From Nitrobacter sp. 62-13 (lineage in GTDB: Bacteria > Pseudomonadota > Alphaproteobacteria > Rhizobiales > Xanthobacteraceae): DNA of 36,560 nucleotides. The notes under the pieces were generated by a model that saw only the letters and a program-made list of their open reading frames with translations, searched no databases and was not told the DNA's origin. The stretch covers positions 1 to 36,560 of the forward strand of contig NZ_MKRN01000208.1 in the NCBI RefSeq assembly GCF_001896955.1. Reading direction: 5' to 3'. Shown piece by piece: positions 1 through 8,381 of the stretch (positions are counted from its first letter, which is position 1; each line of letters starts with the position of its first letter). Both the position numbers and the translations under genes were made by a program.

Positions 1-2
1 CG

Positions 3-416
3 ATGCGAATTTATGGCCCGAACGGAACGACGCCTGCGGCGCAGGGCACGACAGCGCGGCGGAGCGGTGGCAGCGAATTTTCCTTGCCGGACCCCGCCGC
101 GACCACGGAAAGCCGCGCTGCCACGACGCCTAAACCGGCCGCGACCATCGATGCGCTGCTGGCATTGCAAGGCATCGAGGAGGATCCGACGGAGCGGCGC
201 AAGCGCTCGGTGCAGCGGGGGAGAAGCGCTCTCGATGTGCTCGACGATCTCAAGATCGCGCTTTTGTCCGGCAATTTCGATCCTTCGACGGTGACGCGAC
301 TGCGCACCGCCGCGGCCGATCTGAAATCATCTTCAGGCGACGCTGGTCTCGACGCGGTGTTGTCGGAAATCGAACTGCGCGTCGAGGTCGAACTGGCCAA
401 GGCCGGCCATTACTGA
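3..416 (+). CDS. fliX: FliX, flagellar assembly regulator
   Basis: This 137-aa protein matches the FliX family, small cytoplasmic regulators that in Caulobacter link completion of the early flagellar structure to activity of the sigma-54 activator FlbD. The N-terminus (MRIYGPNG) and the central segment (ALLALQGIEED, then RRKRSVQRGRSALDVLDDLK at about residues 66-85) are the parts I recognise. The first third is Ser/Thr/Ala/Pro-rich and looks disordered; the rest looks helical. The ATG lies two bases from the window edge, so its promoter and ribosome-binding site cannot be seen. dksA follows after about 290 bases on the same strand. Family membership is quite sure; the role is taken from Caulobacter. 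Confidence 0.87.
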   Translation: MRIYGPNGTTPAAQGTTARRSGGSEFSLPDPAATTESRAATTPKPAATIDALLALQGIEEDPTERRKRSVQRGRSALDVLDDLKIALLSGNFDPSTVTRLRTAAADLKSSSGDAGLDAVLSEIELRVEVELAKAGHY

Positions 417-708
417 GTGCCGTAGCGCAGCGGTAAATATCGGTACCGCGGTTACCTGTCTCGGCGCTTGCCGACCCGCCTGCGTTCTCGAAAGACGATC
501 GCGGGCGGCAACGGGCGCTCGCAACCGGTTCCCGGTTCCGTATTGTCGGCTATTGATTGGGGGGTATCAAAGGCAGGGACCGCGTTGGGGGAGGCCCGGT
601 CTTTCGACGCGGCGATATTGTCTGTCACAATGGGCCGCTATATAAGTCCGGCCCCAGCCGGGCAGTCCGGCCGCAGCCGAGTCGTCCGGCGCATTGCACG
701 ACTATGGA
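417..708. other. fliX-dksA intergenic region
   Basis: There is no convincing gene in these roughly 290 bases. A TTGTCT (618-623) and a TATATA (639-644) separated by 15 bases could be a weak housekeeping promoter for dksA, but the spacing is short and the match is only suggestive. No strong terminator follows fliX. Confidence 0.3.
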
Positions 709-1125
709 ATGCATTTGGAAAAGCTGAAAAATTACAGGCCATCCGAAAAAGAGCCTTTCATGAACGAGCGCCAGCGCGAGTATTTCCGCGCCAAGCTGCT
801 GGCATGGAAGGACGAGATCCTTCGTGAAGCGAAGGTTACGCTGCAGACGCTTCAGGAAGAGAACGTCAATCATCCCGATCTCGCCGACCGTGCGTCCTCG
901 GAAACCGACCGCGCCATCGAGCTGCGCGCCCGCGACCGGCAGCGCAAGCTGATTTCCAAGATCGACGCCGCCTTGCAGCGGATCGAGGACAACACTTACG
1001 GTTATTGCGAGGAAACGGGCGAACCGATTTCGCTGAAGCGGCTCGAGGCGCGACCCATCGCGACGCTTTCGGTCGAGGCGCAGGAGCGTCACGAAAAGCG
1101 GGAAAAGATCTATCGGGACGAGTAG
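709..1125 (+). CDS. dksA: DksA-family RNA polymerase-binding regulator lacking the zinc-binding cysteines
   Basis: This 138-aa protein belongs to the DksA/TraR family, which binds in the secondary channel of RNA polymerase and works with ppGpp at rRNA and other promoters. The coiled-coil tip motif D-x-x-D-x-A is present (DLADRA, about residues 57-62), and the C-terminal globular part reads YGYCEETGEPI ... RRLEARP-like. Of the four zinc ligands of E. coli DksA only the first cysteine remains (about Cys100). The others are replaced by Thr, Ser and Ala, as in the zinc-independent DksA2 type and in many alphaproteobacterial DksA proteins. I chose the ATG at 709; an in-frame TTG at 694 would add five residues. 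Neither has a clear ribosome-binding site. Confidence 0.9.
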   Translation: MHLEKLKNYRPSEKEPFMNERQREYFRAKLLAWKDEILREAKVTLQTLQEENVNHPDLADRASSETDRAIELRARDRQRKLISKIDAALQRIEDNTYGYCEETGEPISLKRLEARPIATLSVEAQERHEKREKIYRDE

Positions 1126-1408
1126 GGCCGGTGCCCTGGAAGAAAATAAGCATACGGCTGCCACGTTGGTGCCGTTTAGCATATTCCTGGCGAACGAGGC
1201 GTTCTGGCGATAAGCCCAGAGATCACGACAGCCAACCGCCTACGCCGTGCATGCCGTACAGCGGAATAATAAAGGGACCGTCATTTAAGATAGCCACTGC
1301 TCGGAGTTGGGAACCGTTTTCCAGTTTCACGGGAGCAGTTCGCCGATCCGATTGATGGCCTTCGGTCGAGCGCATCGGCGCTTGAAGACGACAGGATTTC
1401 GCGTCCCG
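1126..1408. other. dksA / patatin gene convergent gap
   Basis: About 280 bases lie between the converging dksA and the esterase gene. I see no gene, no strong terminator and no repeat here. Confidence 0.3.
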
Positions 1409-3283
1409 CTACCGGAACATCGCCCGCTGCTCGTCGGTCAGCCCGGCCAGCACCTGGCTGGCGTGGCTGTAGCCCGCCGCGACCATCTCCTCGAAACGGC
1501 TCCAGTCCAGCAGGCGGCCGTCAGGCACACGCGGCTGAAACAAAAGATCGGTGAACTTCCCCATCTCCTTCTGCTTCGAAACCGAGGTGATGAAGGACGA
1601 TCGCAGCATCGTCTCCGGCACGCTCGGCAGGCGGTAGCGCCGCTTCGCGCGCGGCCTCAGCCTGTCGCGCAGCAGCGCGAGCGTTCCCGGCATGCAGTCG
1701 ATGTCGAACACCTGCTCGCGGTTGACCGAGAGATCGACGCCGATGATGCGGCCGGCGCCGAGCCGGGCCATCACATCCACCGGGAAATTGTTGAACGTGC
1801 TGCCGTCGTACATCATGTGCCCGCCGACGAAGACCGGCGGCAACGCGCCGGGAATCGCGTAGCTCGCGCCGACATTGCGGGTGAGGTCGCCGCGCGACAA
1901 AACCGCTTCGCGGCCGATCGAAAAATCCGACGCCATCGTGAAGAAGGTGATCCAGCTATCTTCGTTGTCGATCGCATCCAGCCCGGTGGCGTCGCGCACG
2001 GCTTGCGTCATCGCGCTGCGCGTCCGCGCGCCCTTGATCAGCGACACCAGCGGGATGAAGTTGTAATCGCCCGTTACATTACCCCTTGGATGTTCGAGAA
2101 ACGCCTTGCGGACGGCGGCTGCGACCTCATCCGCGCTGCGGCCGAGCGCCAGCACCAGACCCATGACCGCGCCGATCGAACTGCCGCCGAGCATGTCGAC
2201 GGGAATGCCGGCCTCTTCGAGGGCCTTGATGACCCCGACATGGGCAAAGCCGCGCGCGCCGCCGCCCGACAGCACGAGTCCGATGCCGCGCCCTGAAATG
2301 ATGCGAGCGATCCGAGTCACGTCGTGGGATGACTGCGGACGGAGGTGGAAGTGTCGCGCATCCGGCCGCGCATCCAGCCATCGCGCCGTGCCGGTCGGGA
2401 TTCTCGTTTCCGTCCTGTGCAGCAGGATCAAAGTTTGCCGCGCGATCGAGATGGGGGCTGCGGGCGACAGGCAGGCCCGCTCGACCGCGGATGGACTGGG
2501 ATCGCGGCCGGCCTCGGCGAGCAACAGAATTTCGTCGGCATGGCGCAGGCAAAATCGCGTCCATGCGGTGTCCTCACCGTCGGCTGCGAGATACACCGCG
2601 CGGCTGCGCGCTTCGATCTCGTCGATATAAGCGGCAAGCGCATCGTGGCGCCGTCCGACCGGGTGAATGGGGGCGACGCCGAAGCGTTCGGCGATCTCAT
2701 CGGCGGTGACCACCGTTACCGGCTTCGCTTGCGCAGTTTGCGCGTCGCGCAGGCGTTGGGCGAAATCGACGGCGTCCAGCCCGGGCGTGATCGGAAGCAC
2801 GCAGACGTTCACCGGAACGAGAGGCGGCCGGCGCTCGCGCTCTTGGTGACGGAATCGCCGGATCACGATCCGCATCATCGACATTTCGATATCGGGGTCC
2901 TGCGTGATCGCGTGCTCGATCATCGCGCGCGTCACCTTGACAAGCAGGGTATCGCGCACCGCCACGATGGTCGCCGAACGCGGCTCCCCGGTGAACAGCG
3001 CGAGTTCGCCAATGGTTTCACCGCGTCCGATCTCGCTCAGGATTTTTTGCGCGCCGGATTCGGTTTGGGAGAAGGCGTGCAGCCGGCCGGACAGGACGAA
3101 GTAGACGTCGTCGCTGATGTCTCCCTGGCGCAGCAGTGTCGCACCGGAAGCGAGATCGACATAGTCGGCTTCGGACTGAATGGTTCGCAGGATCCCGGCA
3201 TTGCTGGACCCGAAGTAGTTGCGAAGCACGGTCTGGAGCAGCGCCTCGCGTTGCTGAAGATCGGGATCGGTTTTCGGCGTCAA
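1409..3283 (-). CDS. Patatin-like phospholipase/esterase with N-terminal cyclic-nucleotide-binding domain
   Basis: This 624-aa protein has a cNMP-binding (CRP/EF-Hand-like) domain at about residues 20-150, containing IGELALFTGEPRSATIVA. A middle linker follows, and then a patatin domain of the NTE/RssA type from about residue 332. The patatin domain shows the oxyanion loop GGGARG, the nucleophile elbow GSSIG (Ser at about 369) and the catalytic Asp in YDGS (about 493). The expected activity is hydrolysis of lipid acyl esters, possibly controlled by a nucleotide; substrate and ligand are unknown. The longest reading frame begins with a GTG at 3304. A clear AGGAG, however, sits 7 bases before a TTG at 3283, so I start there. 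It is transcribed leftward alone, between dksA and flagellar genes, with no obvious functional link to motility. Confidence 0.9.
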   Translation of the reverse strand: MTPKTDPDLQQREALLQTVLRNYFGSSNAGILRTIQSEADYVDLASGATLLRQGDISDDVYFVLSGRLHAFSQTESGAQKILSEIGRGETIGELALFTGEPRSATIVAVRDTLLVKVTRAMIEHAITQDPDIEMSMMRIVIRRFRHQERERRPPLVPVNVCVLPITPGLDAVDFAQRLRDAQTAQAKPVTVVTADEIAERFGVAPIHPVGRRHDALAAYIDEIEARSRAVYLAADGEDTAWTRFCLRHADEILLLAEAGRDPSPSAVERACLSPAAPISIARQTLILLHRTETRIPTGTARWLDARPDARHFHLRPQSSHDVTRIARIISGRGIGLVLSGGGARGFAHVGVIKALEEAGIPVDMLGGSSIGAVMGLVLALGRSADEVAAAVRKAFLEHPRGNVTGDYNFIPLVSLIKGARTRSAMTQAVRDATGLDAIDNEDSWITFFTMASDFSIGREAVLSRGDLTRNVGASYAIPGALPPVFVGGHMMYDGSTFNNFPVDVMARLGAGRIIGVDLSVNREQVFDIDCMPGTLALLRDRLRPRAKRRYRLPSVPETMLRSSFITSVSKQKEMGKFTDLLFQPRVPDGRLLDWSRFEEMVAAGYSHASQVLAGLTDEQRAMFR

Positions 3284-3488
3284 ACCGCAACTCCTTGACG
3301 GCACCTGCCGTCGCGAATTTCAGGCCGCTCGAGCATAGTCCAGAAAGTTGCCCGATGAATGAAATTCTGGCCGCAGCCAATGCCGTCGTCGTCGCCGTTT
3401 GGGCGGAAATCCACTTCCGGCCGAGCAATCTGCGTTTCCGATGTAACTCGCTAAGCCGCCGCGCGAGAATGGCTCGAGCTCACCCGAT

Positions 3489-3779
3489 CTAATCGCGCCC
3501 GACCCTGCCGGGGAATCCGGGCGCGATGGGACTGTCGCCGCTCAGGCCGCTCGGCACGGCGCCGGTGCCGATGGTTCCGGGCCGCGACGTGTTCGGCACC
3601 CCCGGCTGGTTGACCACGCTGGTGTTGAGACGCGGCGATGGCGTTGGCGTCACGATTGTCGCTGATGGCATCTGTCCGTGGAGGTGTACGCGCCCTTTGC
3701 GGTGGCGCGCCTGCGCCGCGTTCGAAATCACGCTCAGGGATATGGCAAGGATGATCAAAATGCGAACGAGCGATGACAT
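3489..3779 (-). CDS. Small secreted Pro/Gly/Ser/Thr-rich protein of unknown function
   Basis: This is a 96-aa protein with a typical signal peptide (MSSLVRILIILAISLSVISNAAQA, cleavage near residue 24). A basic stretch (RHRKGRVH) and a low-complexity tail rich in P, G, S, T and V follow. I chose the ATG at 3779 because GGAG stands 6 bases upstream and the signal peptide then sits at the N-terminus; a start 30 codons further upstream would bury it. I do not recognise a family. Short exported proteins like this are common in Rhizobiales and usually carry no annotation. Confidence 0.6.
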   Translation of the reverse strand: MSSLVRILIILAISLSVISNAAQARHRKGRVHLHGQMPSATIVTPTPSPRLNTSVVNQPGVPNTSRPGTIGTGAVPSGLSGDSPIAPGFPGRVGRD

Positions 3780-3930
3780 GGAGGGCTCCAGCGGTTTTCG
3801 CACGATGTCAAGAATACATAACGCCATCGACATAGGTATTGCCAGTACCGGCTGGCAGATCGGTTTCATGAACTTTTATTGATTGTCGGAAGCCGGGCGG
3901 CAAGCATGCTCGCATGCGTGAAACGATGAC

Positions 3931-3959
3931 GGCCTCCGGCAGGGGAGCTACCGGAGGCC
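3931..3959. terminator. GC-rich hairpin downstream of flgH
   Basis: There is a perfect 9-bp stem (GGCCTCCGG / CCGGAGGCC) with an 11-base loop, about 80 bases past the flgH stop. It has no T-run on either side, so it is a weak candidate for intrinsic termination and may instead protect the 3' end of the flgFGAH message. Confidence 0.35.
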
Positions 3960-4041
3960 GCAATGCCGGACGATGCATGGCATCGCCGGGTCGTCACCGT
4001 CTCGCCTGGGGATTCGCGAAACGGCGGGGAGCTCGTCGAGA

Positions 4042-4800
4042 TCAGAACGGCAGCAGCACGTCCATCACCTGCTGACCGTAGCGCGGCTGTTGCACGTCGC
4101 TGATCTGGCCGCGGCCGCCATAGGAGATACGCGCCTGCGCGATCTTGCTGGAGTCGATGGTGTTGTCGCTCTGGATATCCTCGGGGCGAACGATTCCGGC
4201 CACGATCAGTTCGCGGATTTCAAAGTTGACGCGGATTTCCTGCTTGCCCTCGACCACGAGGTTGCCATTCGGCAGCACTTGCGTGACCACGGCGGCGACG
4301 CTGGTCTGCAGGTTCTCCTGGCGCTGCACCGAGCCCTTGCCGTCGCTGGACGCCGTGGAATCCGTGGTCAGAATGCGGCCCGGCAGTATCGATGTCGCTG
4401 GATTTTTGATGGCCTTGCTGCCGATGAAATCCGTGATGCCGGAGTCTTCCTTGCTGGTGCGGCTGCGTTGTGTCTCGTTGGCGATGTTGGCTTTGTCGGT
4501 GAAATTCACGGTGACGGTTAGCAGGTCGCCGACGCGTGCGGCGCGCTGATCCTTGAAGAACGCACGCGAGCCGTTCCGCCACAGCGAGTTGGCGTTGTAG
4601 GACACCGTCTCGGGCTTCGGCATCGGCATCTGCACCGGCTTGTAACCGGGCTGCGTCGTCGGATTGTCGATCGCGGTCAGTTTGGGCGACTCGCCGATCT
4701 GCGACAGCCGATCGATCGATGAACAGCCGCTGGCAAGTCCGGCAGCAGCCAATAGCGTGCCGGTCAGAACGAAGCGGTTGATGTTCGTGGACTTCAACAT
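4042..4800 (-). CDS. flgH: FlgH, flagellar L-ring lipoprotein
   Basis: This 252-aa protein forms the outer-membrane L-ring through which the flagellar rod turns. It has a lipoprotein signal peptide ending in the lipobox LASGC, with the lipidated Cys at residue 26. Family motifs follow: SLWRNGSRAFFKDQRA, VGDLLTVTVNF and the C-terminal YGGRGQISDVQQPRYGQQVMD. It is the last gene of the leftward flgF-flgG-flgA-flgH operon and starts only 5 bases after the flgA stop codon, so it is almost certainly co-transcribed. Length is normal for the family. Confidence 0.97.
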   Translation of the reverse strand: MLKSTNINRFVLTGTLLAAAGLASGCSSIDRLSQIGESPKLTAIDNPTTQPGYKPVQMPMPKPETVSYNANSLWRNGSRAFFKDQRAARVGDLLTVTVNFTDKANIANETQRSRTSKEDSGITDFIGSKAIKNPATSILPGRILTTDSTASSDGKGSVQRQENLQTSVAAVVTQVLPNGNLVVEGKQEIRVNFEIRELIVAGIVRPEDIQSDNTIDSSKIAQARISYGGRGQISDVQQPRYGQQVMDVLLPF

Positions 4801-4805
4801 GAACG

Positions 4806-5921
4806 TTACTCGGATCTTGGAGACACGGGCGCGCCCTCGCGGGCGAAGTCAGGAGAGGACGCAGCGGCCGTCGGCATTTCGGCAACCGTCGCGGCGCTTG
4901 CGAGTCTGCGCGGGATGACCGGCGCGGCCGGAGAGATCGACACCTGGCCGCGCCCCACCACGACGCCGGACACGGTGCGTTTCGATTGCAGGTTGAGGAC
5001 GCTGACGATGTCGCCTTCTGTGCCGGATTCGGTCGCCTTGCCGCGCACGGTGAGATAGATTCCGGCAGCCTGGTAGATCAGGGTCACGGCCTGGTCGCGT
5101 TGCACCAGATCCGGCTTGGTGAGGTCGGCGCCGTGCAACGCCTGACCGGCGCGCATCTGCCGCCGTGTCTGCATCCCGATGACACCGTCGCGGTTCGCGG
5201 CATCGTTGCCGACCTCGGCCTTGGGGCGCCGCTCCATCACGACATCGGAGAACTTCAGCAGCGTGTTGCGGTCGACGTCACGGGCCAGCACTGCAGCTTC
5301 GACGGTTTCGACAGCGGTGCCGGTGAAGCGCAGCCGCGCGGGTGCGGCGCCTGAGTTATTGCCGATCTCGAGCGTGACGTCGAAACGTCCGTTGCGCGGG
5401 TCGAACCGGGTCACGATCGGCGTAACGGCGCCGTCGTTTGCTGCATCGAGATGGACTGTCCGAAGGTCCTTGTCGAAAGTCATCGACAGGTTTTTGGCGT
5501 CGCCAAGTCCGTTGCGGTGCTCGAGCGCCACGGCGATCTGCAGTTCGATGTCGTCGGCATCGAGAGTGCGCGCGAGCCGCGTCACCGAGACGTTGCGAAT
5601 ACCGTGAGTATCGACGCCGATCACCTGATGCGCGCGGAGCACGTCGAGCACCTGCGTTGCCGGCAGGACGCCGGTGGTGCCGGGCTCGGGCGCGCGATAG
5701 ATCGCGATTTGCGCGGCAGTACCGGCGTTGTCGATGACGTCGCCGATGCGCACCACATCGCTCCTGACCTTGACGTCGGAGCGCAGCAAGGGGACGGAAA
5801 TGGCGGCCGCGGTCCGGATCGCGCTCGCCAGGGCGGCGCGCTGCGGAGCGTCGTTCGCGGCCAGCGCCTGAGCGGACGCCGCCATCAGCGCCGCGACGAG
5901 GAGAGACGAGCGGATGGCCAT
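4806..5921 (-). CDS. flgA: FlgA, P-ring formation chaperone (SAF domain)
   Basis: This 371-aa periplasmic protein needed for P-ring assembly has a signal peptide (MAIRSSLLVAALMAASAQALA). The SAF-type region in the C-terminal half contains GTAVETVEAAVLARDVDRNT, MQTRRQMRAGQAL and VTLIYQAAGIYLTVRGKA. It is well over 100 residues longer than enterobacterial FlgA. The extra length comes from an N-terminal segment (RSDVVRIGDVIDNAG, about residues 55-70, onward) and a Ser/Pro/Ala-rich tail, as seen in other Alphaproteobacteria. A GGGAGG lies 6 bases before the ATG and overlaps the flgG stop region. The FlgI P-ring protein that it assists is not in the window. Confidence 0.93.
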   Translation of the reverse strand: MAIRSSLLVAALMAASAQALAANDAPQRAALASAIRTAAAISVPLLRSDVKVRSDVVRIGDVIDNAGTAAQIAIYRAPEPGTTGVLPATQVLDVLRAHQVIGVDTHGIRNVSVTRLARTLDADDIELQIAVALEHRNGLGDAKNLSMTFDKDLRTVHLDAANDGAVTPIVTRFDPRNGRFDVTLEIGNNSGAAPARLRFTGTAVETVEAAVLARDVDRNTLLKFSDVVMERRPKAEVGNDAANRDGVIGMQTRRQMRAGQALHGADLTKPDLVQRDQAVTLIYQAAGIYLTVRGKATESGTEGDIVSVLNLQSKRTVSGVVVGRGQVSISPAAPVIPRRLASAATVAEMPTAAASSPDFAREGAPVSPRSE

Positions 5922-5932
5922 GGTCAGCCTCC

Positions 5933-6721
5933 CTAGCGGAACAGCGCGGCTGCGGATTGCAGCATCTGATCGGCGGCGCTGATGACCTTGGCGTTCATCT
6001 CGTAGGCGCGCTGCGCGGCGATCAGATCGGAAATTTCGGAGACCACCTCGACGTTGGCCTGTTCGAGGTTCGATTGCTGCATGTCGCCGTAACCGTCGAT
6101 GTTGGCGACACCGTCCTGCGGCGGACCGGAGGCGGGCGTCTCGGTGAAGTTGTTGTCGCCGACCGGCTGCAGGCCGGCCTTGTTGATGAAGCGGGTCAGG
6201 CCGATCTGGCCGAGCACCGTCGGCGTCGTCGAACCCGGCAGCGTTACCGACACCTGACCTTGCGCGTTGATGGTGATGCCGGACGAGTTCTGCGGGATCG
6301 TGATCGTCGGTTGCACCGGATTGCCCTGCGCGTTGACGATGCGGCCCTGATTGTCCATCTGAAACGTGCCGTCACGCGTATACTGGTAAGTGCCGTCCGG
6401 CATCTGGATCTTGAAGAAGCCCTCGCCGCGGATGGCGATGTCGAGATCGTTGCCGGTCATGGAGAGAGTGCCCTGGCTCATCAGCCGCGGCGTGCCGACA
6501 GTCTTGACGCCGCCGCCGAGATCGATGCCGACCGGCAGGATCGTGCCTTGATCCGAAGCCTGTGCGCCGACGCGACGGACGTGGTCGTAGATCAGGTCCT
6601 GAAACGCGGCCCGCTGCTTCTTGTAGCCGGTGGTGCGCAGGTTCGCGATGTTGTTGGAGATGACCTGGACGTTCAGCTCCTGAGCCGCCATTCCGGTCGC
6701 CGCCGTATAGAGAGCGCGCAT
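5933..6721 (-). CDS. flgG: FlgG, distal rod protein
   Basis: This 262-aa protein builds the distal rod of the flagellum. It has the classic N-terminus MRALYTAATGMAAQELNVQV with NISNN-type SNNIANLRTTGYK, the FlgG signature GFFKIQMPDGT, and the C-terminal LIAAQRAYEMNAKVI heptad region that packs against the N-terminal helix. It is the second gene of the leftward operon, 11 bases after flgF; its AAGGA ribosome-binding site overlaps the flgF stop codon. Length equals that of the family. Confidence 0.98.
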   Translation of the reverse strand: MRALYTAATGMAAQELNVQVISNNIANLRTTGYKKQRAAFQDLIYDHVRRVGAQASDQGTILPVGIDLGGGVKTVGTPRLMSQGTLSMTGNDLDIAIRGEGFFKIQMPDGTYQYTRDGTFQMDNQGRIVNAQGNPVQPTITIPQNSSGITINAQGQVSVTLPGSTTPTVLGQIGLTRFINKAGLQPVGDNNFTETPASGPPQDGVANIDGYGDMQQSNLEQANVEVVSEISDLIAAQRAYEMNAKVISAADQMLQSAAALFR

Positions 6722-6732
6722 AATTTCTTTCC

Positions 6733-7500
6733 TTATGCCGGAACGTCGGCGAGCTTTTCGATCGCCGATCGTTGCAGTTCGCTTTGCTGCTGCAGCAGCG
6801 TCGCCATCTGCGTGTAGGCGCGTGACACTTCGACCATGCGGCTCATCTCGCTCACCGCGCTGACGTTGGAGCGCTCGATGAAGCCCTGGCGGACTCGCGC
6901 CGTGGTGTCGGGCCGGGCGATGTTGCCTTCGCCCGCGGCGTAGAGGTTGGAGCCTTCCTTGAGCAGCTTCTGCGCCTGCGCGAACGAGACCAGCCGCAGC
7001 TTGCCGCGGATCGAGTCGGCGGCGTTGTTGGTGCCCTCGATCACCGTCACGGTGCCGTCGTCGGATATCGCGATGTCGTGGTCGGTCTGCTGGAACGTGA
7101 TCGGCCCGTTGGTGCCGAGCACCGGACTGCCGGAAGCGGTCACCAGTTGCCCCTGCGCATTGATCTGCAGTCCGCCGTCGCGGGTGTAGCGTTCGCCGGC
7201 CGGCGTCTGCACCACCAGGAACGCCTTGCCGTCGATGGCGACATCGAGGGGGTTTTTGGTCTGCTCGGTCGGGCCGCCGGCGAAGTCATGGAAGGTGGCG
7301 CGATCCTGCACGAAGCTGAGGCGGCGGTCGCCGCCGACGAAGTTGTCTTCGTGGGCGACCGGCATCAGGTATTCTTCGAACAGCGAGCGGTCGGCCTTGT
7401 AGCCGTTGGTGTTGACGTTCGCGACATTGTTCGCAACGACATCCATCTGCCGTTCGAGCATCATCTGCCGCGATAGTCCGATGAGAAGCGTATTCTCCAT
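6733..7500 (-). CDS. flgF: FlgF, proximal rod protein
   Basis: This 255-aa proximal rod protein is the first gene of the leftward flgF-flgG-flgA-flgH operon. The N-terminus MENTLLIGLSRQMMLERQMD with VVANNVANVNTNGYKAD and the C-terminal MVEVSRAYTQMATLLQQQ are typical of the FlgF branch. A GGGGAG about 9 bases before the ATG is the ribosome-binding site. A near-consensus sigma-54 promoter lies about 100 bases upstream, listed separately. The gene is divergent from fliL. Confidence 0.96.
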   Translation of the reverse strand: MENTLLIGLSRQMMLERQMDVVANNVANVNTNGYKADRSLFEEYLMPVAHEDNFVGGDRRLSFVQDRATFHDFAGGPTEQTKNPLDVAIDGKAFLVVQTPAGERYTRDGGLQINAQGQLVTASGSPVLGTNGPITFQQTDHDIAISDDGTVTVIEGTNNAADSIRGKLRLVSFAQAQKLLKEGSNLYAAGEGNIARPDTTARVRQGFIERSNVSAVSEMSRMVEVSRAYTQMATLLQQQSELQRSAIEKLADVPA

Positions 7501-7602
7501 CGGCGGTTCTCCCCCTCGAGGATCGCGCCAAGCCCTCCCAGGCGTTGGCTGATCGTTTCCAACCTTCAGGCTCTCCCAAGCCTTGCGGTCGTCCGGGGAT
7601 GT

Positions 7603-7618
7603 AGCGAAAGCCGTGCCA
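7603..7618 (-). promoter_or_regulatory. Putative sigma-54 promoter of the flgFGAH operon
   Basis: Read leftward the sequence is TGGCACG-GCTT-TCGCT, against the sigma-54 consensus TGGCACG-N4-TTGCW. The -24 element matches fully, the spacing is exact, and there is one mismatch in the -12 element. Transcription would start near 7590, about 90 bases before flgF. Sigma-54 control of rod and hook genes through FlbD/FliX is established in Caulobacter; its use here is inferred. Confidence 0.6.
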
Positions 7619-7725
7619 TGTCTGAAAATTACGTATTTTCAATGCATTATGGAAATGAGCGGGCGCGCAGAGGTCGGCAATAAGATCTTGTTGACCATAA
7701 TGGCCCGGCAAAATCTTCCTACCGT

Positions 7726-7754
7726 ATGGTTAAAAGAAAGAATCCATTAACCAT
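7726..7754. promoter_or_regulatory. Inverted pair of CtrA-like half sites between flgF and fliL
   Basis: ATGGTTAA (7726-7733) and its reverse complement TTAACCAT (7747-7754) face each other across 13 bases, about 110 bases before fliL. TTAACCAT is a known CtrA half-site form. The rest of the 365-base flgF/fliL gap shows no gene. Confidence 0.45.
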
Positions 7755-7865
7755 TGCGAACCTAGTGTTAACGCCTGTGGGGCGCGCCGTGCGCCGGGGC
7801 ATCTGTTTCGCGTCGTTAGCCTGCCCGGCGGCATCGGACCAAACCCTCCAACGGGCGAACTGACG

Positions 7866-8363
7866 ATGGCAGAGAACGATCAGGCCGAGAAAGCGGCAGC
7901 CGAAGGCGAAGCGCCCCCCGCTTCCAAGAAAAAGAAATTGATCCTGATCGCAGCGGTTGCCGCGGTCCTTTGCCTGGCCGGGGGAGGCGGCGCCTGGTTC
8001 TTCTTCTTTCACGGTCACGGCGACGAACAGCACGCGGAGGCGCCGCCTCCGAAGCCGCCGGCCTTCATCGAAGTCCCGGACATGCTGGTCAACCTGGTCG
8101 GGGCGCCGGGCGAGCGCGTGCAATATCTCAAGGTGAAGGTCGTTCTCGAGGTCAAGGACGAGCCGCAGGTCGAGAAGATCAAGCCGGCGCTGCCGCGGGT
8201 CACCGATCTCTTTCAGACCTACATGCGCGAGTTGCGTCCCAGCGACCTCAACGGTTCGGCCGGGCTGTTTCGACTCAAGGAAGAACTGACCAAGCGGGTC
8301 AATACGGCGATCGCGCCCGGCCATGTCAGCGCCGTGCTGTTCAAGGAAGTCGTCATCCAGTGA
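7866..8363 (+). CDS. fliL: FliL, basal-body-associated stator protein
   Basis: This 165-aa inner-membrane protein associates with the flagellar stator and supports torque. It has a short cytoplasmic Lys/Glu-rich N-terminus, one transmembrane segment at about residues 27-50 (LILIAAVAAVLCLAGGGGAWFF), and a periplasmic FliL domain (PDMLVNLVGAPGERVQYLKV; RVTDLFQTYMRELRPSDLNG; VLFKEVVIQ at the C-terminus). It is the first gene of the rightward fliL-fliM-DUF6468-motE-like operon, 18 bases before fliM. Confidence 0.95.
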   Translation: MAENDQAEKAAAEGEAPPASKKKKLILIAAVAAVLCLAGGGGAWFFFFHGHGDEQHAEAPPPKPPAFIEVPDMLVNLVGAPGERVQYLKVKVVLEVKDEPQVEKIKPALPRVTDLFQTYMRELRPSDLNGSAGLFRLKEELTKRVNTAIAPGHVSAVLFKEVVIQ

Positions 8364-8381
8364 CGGGGCGGGGGCGGGATC

